Source: Psychrobacillus sp048572895
GTDB taxonomy: Bacteria; Bacillota; Bacilli; Bacillales_A; Planococcaceae
Assembly (NCBI RefSeq): GCF_048572895.1
Contig: NZ_CP183878.1
Coordinates: 4,186,466 to 4,250,465, forward strand
DNA length: 64,000 nt
Reading direction: 5' to 3'
Shown here: piece by piece, positions 16,620 through 24,088 of the stretch
Layout: each line of letters starts with the position of its first letter
Position numbering within the stretch: the stretch's first letter is position 1
Translations under genes and position numbers: made by a program
Notes under the pieces: generated by a model
Databases searched by the model: none
What the model was told of the DNA's origin: nothing
What the model saw: only the letters and a program-made list of their open reading frames with translations

Positions 16620-17378
16620 TTAGTAAGCAGTCCAACCGGCGTCAGCAGCAATGATTTGCCCATTGATGAAGCTAGACTCATCAGAACCTAAGAATACAGC
16701 AAGTTGTGCAATTTCTTCAGGTTGACCAACACGAGGCATAGTACCATTACCAGTTTGCTGACGACCCATACCAAACTCAGAAAGGCTAGTCATAGAAGTT
16801 TGAATGTTTGTCGCAACGCCACCAGGTGCGATACCGTTACAACGGATACCAGAGTTTGCGTACATATAAGCTGTATTTTTAGTTAACCCTGAAACAGCGT
16901 GTTTAGAAGCAGTATACGCTGCACCCGCACGGGCACCGCGCAATCCACCAGCGGAGATGTTGTTCACGAATACTCCGTGTCCTTGTTCTAAGAAGATGTT
17001 AGTTGCAATACGCATTGCACGCATAACACCAGTAGTGTTTACTGCGAATACGCGATCCCATTTTTCATCTGAAATTTCGCCAACAGGCTCCATTCCATCC
17101 ATAATACCTGCATTATTAACTAAAATATCTAATTTACCAAACGTATTTCTTGTTTCAGCGAATAAGTTTTCTAAGTCAGCAAGCTCTGCCACGTTTGTAC
17201 GGTTAGCGATTGCTTCACCACCAGCTTCTTTAATAGCTGCTGCTACTGTTTCTGCACCTTCTAAGTTGTAGTCGGAAACAACGACCTTTGCACCTTGTTT
17301 TGCATAAGCTTCAGCAATAGCTTTACCCATCCCAGAAGCTGCGCCTGTAACGATGGCTACTTTGTCTTGTAATCTCAT
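16620..17378 (-). CDS. SDR-family oxidoreductase
   Basis: A 252-residue classical short-chain dehydrogenase. It has the NAD(P) loop TGAASGMGKAIA (TGxxxGxG), NNAGIM (NNAG), the catalytic Ser in NNISAGG and the YxxxK pair in AAYTASKHA; the C-terminal INGQIIAADAGW segment is typical. An acidic residue after beta-2 (VSDYN) suggests NAD(H). Start ATG 17378 follows AAAGGAGG. It is divergent from a TetR regulator, with shared inverted repeats over the two start sites. Substrate unknown. Confidence 0.9.
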   Translation of the reverse strand: MRLQDKVAIVTGAASGMGKAIAEAYAKQGAKVVVSDYNLEGAETVAAAIKEAGGEAIANRTNVAELADLENLFAETRNTFGKLDILVNNAGIMDGMEPVGEISDEKWDRVFAVNTTGVMRAMRIATNIFLEQGHGVFVNNISAGGLRGARAGAAYTASKHAVSGLTKNTAYMYANSGIRCNGIAPGGVATNIQTSMTSLSEFGMGRQQTGNGTMPRVGQPEEIAQLAVFLGSDESSFINGQIIAADAGWTAY

Positions 17379-17410
17379 AATCATTTCCTCCTTTAGTTTT
17401 ATCCAACAGT

Positions 17411-17486
17411 TGTTCAATAACAGTATAATTTAAAGTGTAAATGCATTCAATCAACAGTTTTCGCAATTATTGTATAATATTGAACA
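17411..17486. promoter_or_regulatory. Divergent promoters with paired operator-like repeats
   Basis: TGTTCAATA (17411-17419) and TATTGAACA (17478-17486) are inverted copies. The first covers the predicted start of the SDR transcript (minus strand TTGAAT, 17 bp, TATACT at 17422-17450). The second overlaps the -10 TATAAT (17473-17478) of the TetR gene. I infer two half-sites or operators for the TetR protein. Confidence 0.55.
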
Positions 17487-17523
17487 GGTATCGATATAAG
17501 TGTTCGATAAAGGAGAGATATTT

Positions 17524-18096
17524 TTGAAAAAAAATGATTTACGAGTCATAAAGACAAAGAAAGCAATCTATCAAGCCTTAACTCATATATTGAAAGACAA
17601 GCCTCTAACAGATATAAAAGTATCCGAGCTTTGTCGGGAAGCAAGTATAAATAGAGGAACTTTTTACTTTCACTATGAGGAAGTTGACGATGTTTTTAAG
17701 GAATTTTTTAAAGAAGTAATTGTAGATTTAGAAGAATCCTATAAAGCACCTTATAAACATATTTCTGCACATCAATTAATAAATTCTGCTTATAAAAATC
17801 TAGATCCAAAAACAGTCCGTATTTTTCATCATGTCAAAAAGTATGAAGACTTTTATCGCATTATTTTATCAGAAAACGTCTCAACTACTTACTATTATAT
17901 GTTTTTTGATGCAATTCGTTCTAATTTCATACAGGATAGTAAAATTGGAAAATATGATGAATCAAAAAAGTATGTATATTCCTATATGACCAATGCGATT
18001 ATTGGATTAATCATTGAATGGCATCGAAATAATTTTGAAGAATCAGTTGATGATATGAATATTCATTTAGTAGAAACATTGAAAGTTTTAACGTGA
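17524..18096 (+). CDS. TetR/AcrR-family regulator
   Basis: A 190-residue repressor-type protein. The N-terminal helix-turn-helix is clear: TKKAIYQALTHILKDKPLTD, then ELCREASINRGTFYFHYEEV (about residues 10-60). The C-terminal ligand-binding domain resembles the DhaS-type group. The start is TTG at 17524, 8 bp after AAGGAGA; the longer frame from GTG 17500 would run through that ribosome site. It most likely controls the divergent SDR gene and itself. Confidence 0.88.
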   Translation: MKKNDLRVIKTKKAIYQALTHILKDKPLTDIKVSELCREASINRGTFYFHYEEVDDVFKEFFKEVIVDLEESYKAPYKHISAHQLINSAYKNLDPKTVRIFHHVKKYEDFYRIILSENVSTTYYYMFFDAIRSNFIQDSKIGKYDESKKYVYSYMTNAIIGLIIEWHRNNFEESVDDMNIHLVETLKVLT

Positions 18097-18217
18097 AGTT
18101 AGAGAATAGGGTTATAGAAAATAACATAAATAAGCTAGTGGAGGTATTAAATTGTCATTAAAAGTAGGGGAGGTACAATAATGATATAGATTAAATTATT
18201 TAAGGAAGTGTTTTTAA

Positions 18218-18432
18218 ATGTTTTATACAATTGCATTATTTCTATTTGCAGGACTTTCTGAAATTGGTGGAGGTTATCTCATTTGGTTATGGATAAGAGA
18301 AGGTAAACCTTATTATTGGGAAATATTAGGAGGTGTGGTATAGATAAAAAAACGCCTGATTTATACAATTGGATAGGTGCGGGTATTTGTTTAGTTGGTG
18401 TTTCGGTAATATTATTTGCACCTCGCTATTAA
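18218..18432 (+). pseudogene. ynfA: ynfA (UPF0060) with internal deletion
   Basis: The first 40 codons (ATG 18218 to TAG 18341) read as the start of YnfA, a four-helix membrane protein: FAGLSEIGGGYLIWLWIREG. From 18344 a second frame encodes its end, DKKTPDLYNWIGAGICLVG then VILFAPRY. The middle of about 40 codons, including helices two and three, is missing and the frames do not match. Full-length YnfA is about 108 residues. A ribosome site remains at 18201. I see a dead gene. Confidence 0.85.
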
Positions 18433-18479
18433 AGTAACATACGGCTTTAAATGCTATTATACATTGATATAGAAAGAAA

Positions 18480-18569
18480 GCAGATTTTCTTTTATACTAG
18501 TGAAAATAAAGAGAAATAGTAAGTGTTTGCACAATAATGAAGCGAAATAGCAAACGAAATTGCATCTTC
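18480..18569 (+). repeat. Dispersed repeat, copy 1
   Basis: About 88 nt, starting near CAGATTTTCTTTTAT and ending near GAAATTGCATCTT, recur at 63912-64000 with roughly a dozen differences and a 1-nt gap. Conserved core: AATAAAGAGAAATAGTAAGT. No coding frame. Family unknown to me. Confidence 0.75.
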
Positions 18570-18625
18570 GAGAGCTTACACTAGGAATAGTTAGTAGCTT
18601 TTCTCTAGTTATCCAAAAAAGCACT

Positions 18626-18796
18626 AACCTGTTTCTAAAAGTTGTAGAAGGGTGACGGCCGGACGAGCTCCATAAAAATACCGAAAAAAGAGATGCTGGT
18701 CGTGACGTTAGTCACGACCAGCATCTCAAAAAAAACAACTGTAATAATATAGCATCAAGACCGTCCAAAGCACTTCGAAAACGACAGAAACAGGTT
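18626..18796 (+). other. Nested inverted-repeat structure, more GC-rich than its surroundings
   Basis: An outer perfect 11-bp stem AACCTGTTTCT (18626-18636) / AGAAACAGGTT (18786-18796) encloses AGTTGT/ACAACT and a 17-bp perfect hairpin with a 4-nt loop (18690-18706, 18711-18727). It has no ORF. On the minus strand the 17-bp hairpin is followed by six T and could end the FMN-reductase transcript. The whole looks like a structured RNA or a small mobile element. Confidence 0.6.
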
Positions 18797-18809
18797 TTGA
18801 TCTTAAAGG

Positions 18810-18835
18810 ACCGGGCGTTTTTTGTCCGGTTTTTT
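18810..18835 (+). terminator. Rightward terminator after the structured block
   Basis: A 7-bp stem ACCGGGC/GTCCGGT (one G:T) with T-run. No rightward gene ends here, so it suggests transcription of 18480-18835 as RNA. Confidence 0.6.
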
Positions 18836-18878
18836 AGTCCTCAATGTGGGTCTAATATTATAATAATAACCAGTTTAA

Positions 18879-19481
18879 TTACTTACGTATAGTATTTAAA
18901 GCCTTTGTCCAAGGGATAACTTGGTCTAGCATTTGGTTTACTGAATCTGCTTGAACGGCAGCTGGTTTGAAGTCTGTACCATTTTCAAAATCTGTAAATA
19001 ATGATAATGCCGGATGTACACGTACATGTGCCACTAGTAATTCACTTAAAATACCACGTAAATGTTCTGTTGCACGAGCCCCACCTACAGAACCGTATGA
19101 TACGATACCTGCAGCTTTGTTGTTCCACTCTTCACGTAAATAATCTAATGCATTTTTAAGTGCTCCAGTAATAGAGTGATTGTATTCTTGAACGACGAAT
19201 ACGAATCCATCTTGTTTTGCAATAATTTCAGACCATGCTGCTGCACCTGATGCGTCGCCGCCTGCTTCACCTAAAAGTGGTAATTTGAAATCTGCAATGT
19301 CGATAATTTCATATTCTGCATCTCCACGTTTGTCCGCTAGTTCTTTTACCCATGCTCCGACTTGTGGACTAACGCGTCCTTCACGTGTACTTCCTAAAAC
19401 AATACCAATTTTCATCATGTCATTTCCTCCTGTTTGCTCTTCATTTGAATTTTGTCCGAATAACTTTTTCATAAAGCTCAT
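18879..19481 (-). CDS. NAD(P)H-dependent FMN reductase / azoreductase-like flavoprotein
   Basis: A 200-residue flavodoxin-fold reductase. It has the FMN phosphate loop GSTREGR after KIGIVLGS, the PLLGE segment, VVQEYNHSITGALKNALDYL (about 118-137) and SYGSVGGARA. It probably reduces quinones, azo compounds or other electrophiles. Two starts have ribosome sites: ATG 19481 and ATG 19418 (AGGAGGA, 6 bp); the second gives the usual 179-residue core. It follows DoxX by 17 bp in one operon. Confidence 0.88.
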   Translation of the reverse strand: MSFMKKLFGQNSNEEQTGGNDMMKIGIVLGSTREGRVSPQVGAWVKELADKRGDAEYEIIDIADFKLPLLGEAGGDASGAAAWSEIIAKQDGFVFVVQEYNHSITGALKNALDYLREEWNNKAAGIVSYGSVGGARATEHLRGILSELLVAHVRVHPALSLFTDFENGTDFKPAAVQADSVNQMLDQVIPWTKALNTIRK

Positions 19482-19498
19482 GCTTTTACCTCAATTCA

Positions 19499-19900
19499 TT
19501 ATCTGTTTTTTTGTGACAGTTTTTCATCAAGTGATAAATTAATCGGATTAGCTAAGACAAAATAAACACCGATAGCTAAGAAGACTAATTCTAATTCGTA
19601 TCCAGCTGATACACCATCGCCTAATAATCCTAATGATAATTTCGCTGAGAAAATTGCTCCTAGCATTATTACCGCAAATATACCACCAATTACACGTGTT
19701 CCAAGTCCAATTATTAATAATAAACCACCAACTAATTCAATAATTGCAATTGCGTATGCAAGAGACCCTGGTAAACCAAGCGAATCAAAATATCCAACTG
19801 TATTGGAAATACCTCCTTGGAATTTTGTTATGCCATGTATCAAGAATATAAGTCCAAACACGACACGTAAAATAAGTGTTGCAAGTTGTTGCTTCTTCAT
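19499..19900 (-). CDS. DoxX-family membrane protein (CatD-like)
   Basis: A 133-residue protein with four helices. DoxX features: LRVVFGLIFLIHGITKFQGG (about 8-27), LAYAIAIIELVGGLLLIIGL and a final helix ending LANPINLSLDEK. Relatives include CatD of the B. subtilis catDE quinone-stress operon. Start ATG 19900 has TTGGAGG upstream. Co-transcribed with the FMN reductase behind a palindromic operator, so an electrophile or quinone stress role is inferred. Confidence 0.87.
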   Translation of the reverse strand: MKKQQLATLILRVVFGLIFLIHGITKFQGGISNTVGYFDSLGLPGSLAYAIAIIELVGGLLLIIGLGTRVIGGIFAVIMLGAIFSAKLSLGLLGDGVSAGYELELVFLAIGVYFVLANPINLSLDEKLSQKNR

Positions 19901-19914
19901 AAAAAAATCCTCCA

Positions 19915-19965
19915 AGTAAGTTACTTAACGTAACTTACTATAATATAGTTATCAGCTAAACGCAA
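19915..19965 (-). promoter_or_regulatory. Promoter and palindromic operator of the doxX operon
   Basis: Minus-strand TTGCGT (19960-19965), 17 bp, TATAGT (19937-19942). The palindrome AGTAAGTTAC-N5-GTAACTTACT (19915-19939) covers the -10 and start site. It resembles operators of DUF24/HxlR regulators such as YodB and CatR; the match is by memory of the motif type only. Confidence 0.65.
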
Positions 19966-20076
19966 TACATTTGCTTACAAAAAGTAATTTAAGGTAATAA
20001 AAAATGATTTTCTGCTTATTTAACAGAAAATCATTGAGTAAAGAAAGTTATAGAATTGTAAGAAGCATCAAAGAAA

Positions 20077-20106
20077 AGAACAAGCATCCTGATGAATGCT
20101 TGTTCT
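20077..20106 (-). terminator. Terminator of the RDD/M3 peptidase unit
   Basis: An 11-bp perfect stem AGAACAAGCAT/ATGCTTGTTCT with a T-rich minus-strand tail. Confidence 0.8.
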
Positions 20107-20113
20107 TGCATAA

Positions 20114-20518
20114 TTATTTTTGCAATGGTGGATTAAAGGATACATAAGTACCTGCGATAAAATCATGAAGAGCTCTTTTATCTTCTCTTATTCCAACCAT
20201 ACATGCACTGACGATAATAGCAATGCCTAAGGTTAATCCATAAACGAGGCCTGTTATTAAATCTCGTTTAATCATTGTCCAAAAATCTACATCCGTTTCA
20301 TCTAATTTCACGATGCGTATGCCCAGAATTTTCTTGCCGACTGTATATCCGGTCCATATAACAGGGAGTAACAACGAATAAATCATTTGCGCCGAAGTGG
20401 TAAACCAAGTGTCTGCTTCTCCAAGTAGGATAAGGCTAATAATAGCAAGAGGTATTCCTATAATGATACCGTCTAAAAGGGAAGCCCCAAATCTAATCCA
20501 AAAACCAGCTGGATTCAA
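20114..20518 (-). CDS. RDD-family membrane protein
   Basis: A 134-residue protein with three membrane segments and the family's Arg-Asp pattern: RFGASLLDGIIIG (about 9-21), TVGKKILGIRIVKLDE (about 59-74), and RALHDFIAGTYV near the end. Some RDD proteins exchange Na+ or compatible solutes for protons; most are unassigned. It follows the M3 peptidase gene by 23 bp on the same strand. Confidence 0.87.
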   Translation of the reverse strand: MNPAGFWIRFGASLLDGIIIGIPLAIISLILLGEADTWFTTSAQMIYSLLLPVIWTGYTVGKKILGIRIVKLDETDVDFWTMIKRDLITGLVYGLTLGIAIIVSACMVGIREDKRALHDFIAGTYVSFNPPLQK

Positions 20519-20541
20519 TAAAATTAACTCCTTTCGATAGT

Positions 20542-22239
20542 CTATAGTACAGAATCATCCACACTATTTAAATATTCTTCAATAGAACTAATTACTGACT
20601 CCACGCAACCATCCTCAAATGGAGAGATCAAATTTGCTTCTGCTACTAATTTAGTGAAAGATTTCGATCCACCAAGCTTACAAAGATGTAAATAATCCTT
20701 CCAAGCGGATTCTTGATCTTCTCTTGAGCGTTTCCAAAATTGGAACGCACAAATTTGAGCAAGTGTGTAGTCGATATAATAGAATGGACTAGCATAAATA
20801 TGTGCTTGGCGTTGCCAGAAACCACCAGTCTCGTAATAACTATTGCCATCATAATCTAGATGAGGTAAATAAATTTCCTCAATTTTCTTCCAAGCAGCTT
20901 TACGCTCAGCTGGAGTCATCTCCGGATTTTCGTATACAGCATGTTGGAATTCATCCACTGCAACCCCGTAAGGTAGGAAAAGAAGTCCGCTGCTTAAGTG
21001 AGTAAACTTATATTTGTCGGTTTGATCCTTAAAGAATAACTCCATCCAAGGCCATGTAAAGAATTCCATACTCATCGAATGAATCTCACAGGACTCAAAT
21101 GTTGGCCATACATATTCTGGGATTCCTATGTTGCGACTTGTATACACTTGGAAAGCATGACCTGCTTCATGTGTTAGTACATCAATATCTCCGGAAGTTC
21201 CATTGAAATTAGAGAAAATATAAGGAGATTCGTAATTATCGATAAATGTACAATAACCACCAGCCTCTTTCCCTTTTTTCGCAACTAAATCCATAAGATC
21301 ACGGTCAATCATAAATTGGAAGAATTCAGCGGTTTCAGGAGATAACTCCTCATACATTTTCTTTCCATTTTCCACAATCCATTCAGGAGAACCTTGTGGC
21401 GTAGCATTCCCACTGAGGAAGTTAAAAGGTTCATCATAATATTTCAGACTGTCTACCCCAATACGTTTTGCCTGACGTTCATATAGTTTAGTCGCAACAG
21501 GAACAATAAAATCACGCACCTGGTCACGAAACTTTTTAACCATTTCCGCATTGTAATCGATTCGGCTCATACGAATATAACCGAGTTCTACAAAGTTCTT
21601 GTATCCAAGCGTAGTAGCTATTTCATGTCGTACTTTTACCAGTTGATCATAAAGGTCATCAAATTTCGCTTCATTTTCATGGAAAAATCCACTACTAGTT
21701 TCCTTAGCCTTCTTACGAGTATCACGATCCGTTGATTCGGCATATGGTCCTAGCTGTGCAAGTGTTAATGTCTCACCATTAAATTCTACCTGTGCAGAAG
21801 CAACAAGCTTTGAGTAGTCGGAAGAAAGCTTATTTTCTTTTTGCATAAGAGAAATAATTTCCGGAGAAAAGGCCTTTATTTGGAAATCCGCCAAGTCAAA
21901 AAGCTGATTGCCCCATTTAGCTTCCAGTTCATTTCGGAATGGTGATGCAACTAACTCCTTGTAGTATTCCGTAACCATCTCTTCTATTTCAGGGTTGGTC
22001 TCATCAAAGTAATCACGCTCTTTTTGATAGAACTCATCATTAGTATCGATAGATGCACGTATATAAACTAAGTTTGCATGTGTAGAATAATCATTGCGAA
22101 ATGCATTGATATTCTCAATTGCTTCATTTTGCTCTTCCACCGATGAAGCTTCCTTAAATTTTGTTAATAACACTTGAAATGTAGCTTTGTCTTGTTCTAA
22201 ATTTGGACGTTTATACTCATAGTCCTTAAATGTAACCAT
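20542..22239 (-). CDS. M3-family oligoendopeptidase
   Basis: A 565-residue cytoplasmic zinc metallopeptidase. The active-site motif HEAGH occurs in VLTHEAGHAFQVYTSRN, with the downstream Glu ligand region SCEIHSMSMEFFTWPWMEL. Length (about 564) is that of the compact M3 oligoendopeptidase group rather than PepF (about 600). The ATG follows AGAGAGGGG. It probably trims short peptides from turnover. Confidence 0.93.
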   Translation of the reverse strand: MVTFKDYEYKRPNLEQDKATFQVLLTKFKEASSVEEQNEAIENINAFRNDYSTHANLVYIRASIDTNDEFYQKERDYFDETNPEIEEMVTEYYKELVASPFRNELEAKWGNQLFDLADFQIKAFSPEIISLMQKENKLSSDYSKLVASAQVEFNGETLTLAQLGPYAESTDRDTRKKAKETSSGFFHENEAKFDDLYDQLVKVRHEIATTLGYKNFVELGYIRMSRIDYNAEMVKKFRDQVRDFIVPVATKLYERQAKRIGVDSLKYYDEPFNFLSGNATPQGSPEWIVENGKKMYEELSPETAEFFQFMIDRDLMDLVAKKGKEAGGYCTFIDNYESPYIFSNFNGTSGDIDVLTHEAGHAFQVYTSRNIGIPEYVWPTFESCEIHSMSMEFFTWPWMELFFKDQTDKYKFTHLSSGLLFLPYGVAVDEFQHAVYENPEMTPAERKAAWKKIEEIYLPHLDYDGNSYYETGGFWQRQAHIYASPFYYIDYTLAQICAFQFWKRSREDQESAWKDYLHLCKLGGSKSFTKLVAEANLISPFEDGCVESVISSIEEYLNSVDDSVL

Positions 22240-22392
22240 TGGTATTCCCCTCTCTGTCGTTTCGATTTCCGAAACGTCTTATTTATATTGTTTATTATTT
22301 TCAGATAAATTGCAACCGCATTTTTACATATTGTAATTTAACAAACGTTATTATATAATGTTTATAAATTAATAAACAAGGAAAGGTTTTGT

Positions 22393-23154
22393 TTGTGTAT
22401 GGAAATATCAGAATTACTATGGAACGCATCTTCAGAACAGTTGAAGAACGGCTATATAGAAGAGGAAGAAATGTATGTATGTCTTATGTGTGGAAGTAAA
22501 GTAGAAAAAGGGTTCATTTACCCAAAGAATAATATGTTATATGAAGCAGAAAAATTCATGAAGTACCATATTGAAGCGGAGCATGAATCTGTTTTTCATT
22601 ATCTAATAGGGTTAAACAAAAAACTAACTGGTTTAACTGATCATCAAAATAGTTTATTGCGTCTATTTTATGAGGGTAGAAGTGATGCAGAAATTCAGAA
22701 AGAACTAGGAATTGGAAGCTCTTCAACGATTCGTAATCATCGATTCGTTTTAAAAGAGAAGGAGAGACAAGCAAAAGTATTTTTAACGATGATGGAATTG
22801 TTAAAGGAAAAGGATGATCATGCGCCAACATTTCTTCCATTGCATAAAACAGCAACGATGGTGGACGATCGTTATAACATTACTCAAGAAGAACAAGCAG
22901 ATGTTGAAAAGAAGTTTTTCCCTGATGGAATAGATGGGCCTCTTATGAAATTTCCAAGGAAAGAAAAGCAAAAGCTAGCAACCTTGCGGGTTCTTATCCA
23001 AAGATTTGAAAAAGGAAAAACCTACACGGAAAAAGAAATAAATCTTGTCTTAAAGAATGCTTATGAAGATTTCGTAACGTTGAGACGCTATTTAATACAA
23101 TATGGGTTTTTAGACAGAAAAGACGACGGCAGTGAATATTGGATGAAAAACTAA
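22393..23154 (+). CDS. DUF2087 putative transcriptional regulator
   Basis: A 253-residue protein. The N-terminus carries a zinc-finger-like CLMCGS...H-x3-H pattern (about 29-62). A LuxR-type helix-turn-helix follows: LTDHQNSLLRLFYEGRSDAE, then IQKELGIGSSSTIRNHRF (about 75-115). The C-terminal DUF2087 domain has FPRKEKQKLATLRVLIQRF and YEDFVTLRRYLIQYGFLDR. It starts with TTG 22393 (or ATG 22399) after AAGGAAAGG. It precedes the GIY-YIG gene by 20 bp. Confidence 0.85.
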   Translation: MCMEISELLWNASSEQLKNGYIEEEEMYVCLMCGSKVEKGFIYPKNNMLYEAEKFMKYHIEAEHESVFHYLIGLNKKLTGLTDHQNSLLRLFYEGRSDAEIQKELGIGSSSTIRNHRFVLKEKERQAKVFLTMMELLKEKDDHAPTFLPLHKTATMVDDRYNITQEEQADVEKKFFPDGIDGPLMKFPRKEKQKLATLRVLIQRFEKGKTYTEKEINLVLKNAYEDFVTLRRYLIQYGFLDRKDDGSEYWMKN

Positions 23155-23174
23155 ATGAGAAGGATGGAATATAA

Positions 23175-23519
23175 ATGGATCGCAAGAAAGAGCTAAAACA
23201 ACAATATAAAGAAATAAAAATAGAGGGTGGAATTTACGTCATCACAAACAAACAAAATGGTAAAAAGTTTGTGGCATCTACACCTAACTTTAAAACATTG
23301 AACGGAACCAAATTCACGCTAGAAAGCGGGCTACACACAAATAAAGAGCTACAAAAAGAATGGTCCGAATATGGCAAAGACAATTTTGACATAGAGCATG
23401 TCGAGGTTTTAAAAAAAGAAGCAAATGAAAACCGAGTAGATAAGAAAAAACTAGAAAAGCTACTAGAGAAATGGCTAGACAAGCTACAGCCCTATGGTGA
23501 AAAAGGATATCATTCCTAA
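23175..23519 (+). CDS. GIY-YIG family protein with altered YIG motif
   Basis: A 114-residue protein. GGIYVITNKQNGKKFVAST keeps GIY, but the YIG triad reads FVA; NFKTLNGTKFTLESGLHTN and the WSEYGKDNFDIEHVEVL region follow the small GIY-YIG fold. Loss of the second Tyr and Gly may weaken nuclease activity. The C-terminus is a basic helix. It lies 20 bp after the DUF2087 regulator, a pairing that suggests a shared transcript. Confidence 0.75.
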   Translation: MDRKKELKQQYKEIKIEGGIYVITNKQNGKKFVASTPNFKTLNGTKFTLESGLHTNKELQKEWSEYGKDNFDIEHVEVLKKEANENRVDKKKLEKLLEKWLDKLQPYGEKGYHS

Positions 23520-23549
23520 GACTAACGAACTAACAAAGGATGATTAATA

Positions 23550-24031
23550 ATGAATATTGAATGCACAAGATTTCGAGTGAAAGAAGGCAAAACAGATAAA
23601 GTGAAACTTCAATCAGTGGGGTTTTCTTCATCCCCCACTGATTGTTAGTTGAACCATTCGGGCTTTTACGGGCAGTTGTTTCCACTTTTGACCAAGCCTT
23701 GAAGTTGGAGTATTACTGCCCGTTAGTGCGGGAAAAAGTGAATGAATGGTTAGCTTTTTTGAATGAACATATGGAAGAAGTACTAGTTACTCTTGAAGGT
23801 GAAAAGATGTATATAGAAACAATTTTTAGAGAATTTATAAACGAACATGAATATCTTTATTGGTATTCTGTGCAGGGAAAAGGTGGACAAGATGTGGAAG
23901 AATCTAAGCATTGGATCGATATAAAACACCTTGCTTATTGGGAAGAATGCATAGATACATCATATCGAGCGGTAGATTTACAAACAGAGGTAGTAATGAT
24001 TCCTAATCAAGTACGAGATTCTATGAAATAG
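23550..24031 (+). pseudogene. DUF6176 gene interrupted by a short insertion
   Basis: The first 18 codons (MNIECTRFRVKEGKTDKV, ATG 23550) and the rest from 23735 (VNEWLAFLNEHMEEVLVTLE onward to 24031) are two parts of one DUF6176-type protein. A 129-bp element lies between with an 8-bp duplication. Removing 137 bp joins AAA GTG AAT GAA in frame. The long open frame from TTG 23642 begins inside the element, so its first 30 codons are element sequence. Confidence 0.85.
23606..23734 (+). mobile_element. 129-bp MITE-like element with two hairpins
   Basis: Flanked by direct repeats AAAGTGAA (23598-23605 and 23735-23742). Inside are hairpin AATCAGTGGGG/CCCCACTGATT and a larger hairpin closed by ACGGGCAGT/ACTGCCCGT. 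There is no transposase and there are no clear terminal inverted repeats. From memory, similar CCCACTGATTGTTAGTTGAA stretches are common between genes of Bacillales; I cannot search. Confidence 0.75.
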
Positions 24032-24036
24032 CTATA

Positions 24037-24077
24037 AGATGGGTGTAAAGAGGCGCGATACTTTCTTACACCCATCT
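24037..24077. terminator. Bidirectional terminator
   Basis: A 12-bp perfect stem AGATGGGTGTAA/TTACACCCATCT between convergent genes. Confidence 0.75.
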
Positions 24078-24088
24078 ATTTAATAAAA

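Noticed and set aside
18480..18660. T-box leader
   Set aside because: It has an AGTA-like start, but no recognisable AGGGTGGTACCGCG antiterminator and no aminoacyl-tRNA or amino-acid gene downstream.
18626..18796. Retron msr-msd RNA
   Set aside because: Closing stem and long hairpin are suggestive, but there is no reverse transcriptase frame within several kilobases.
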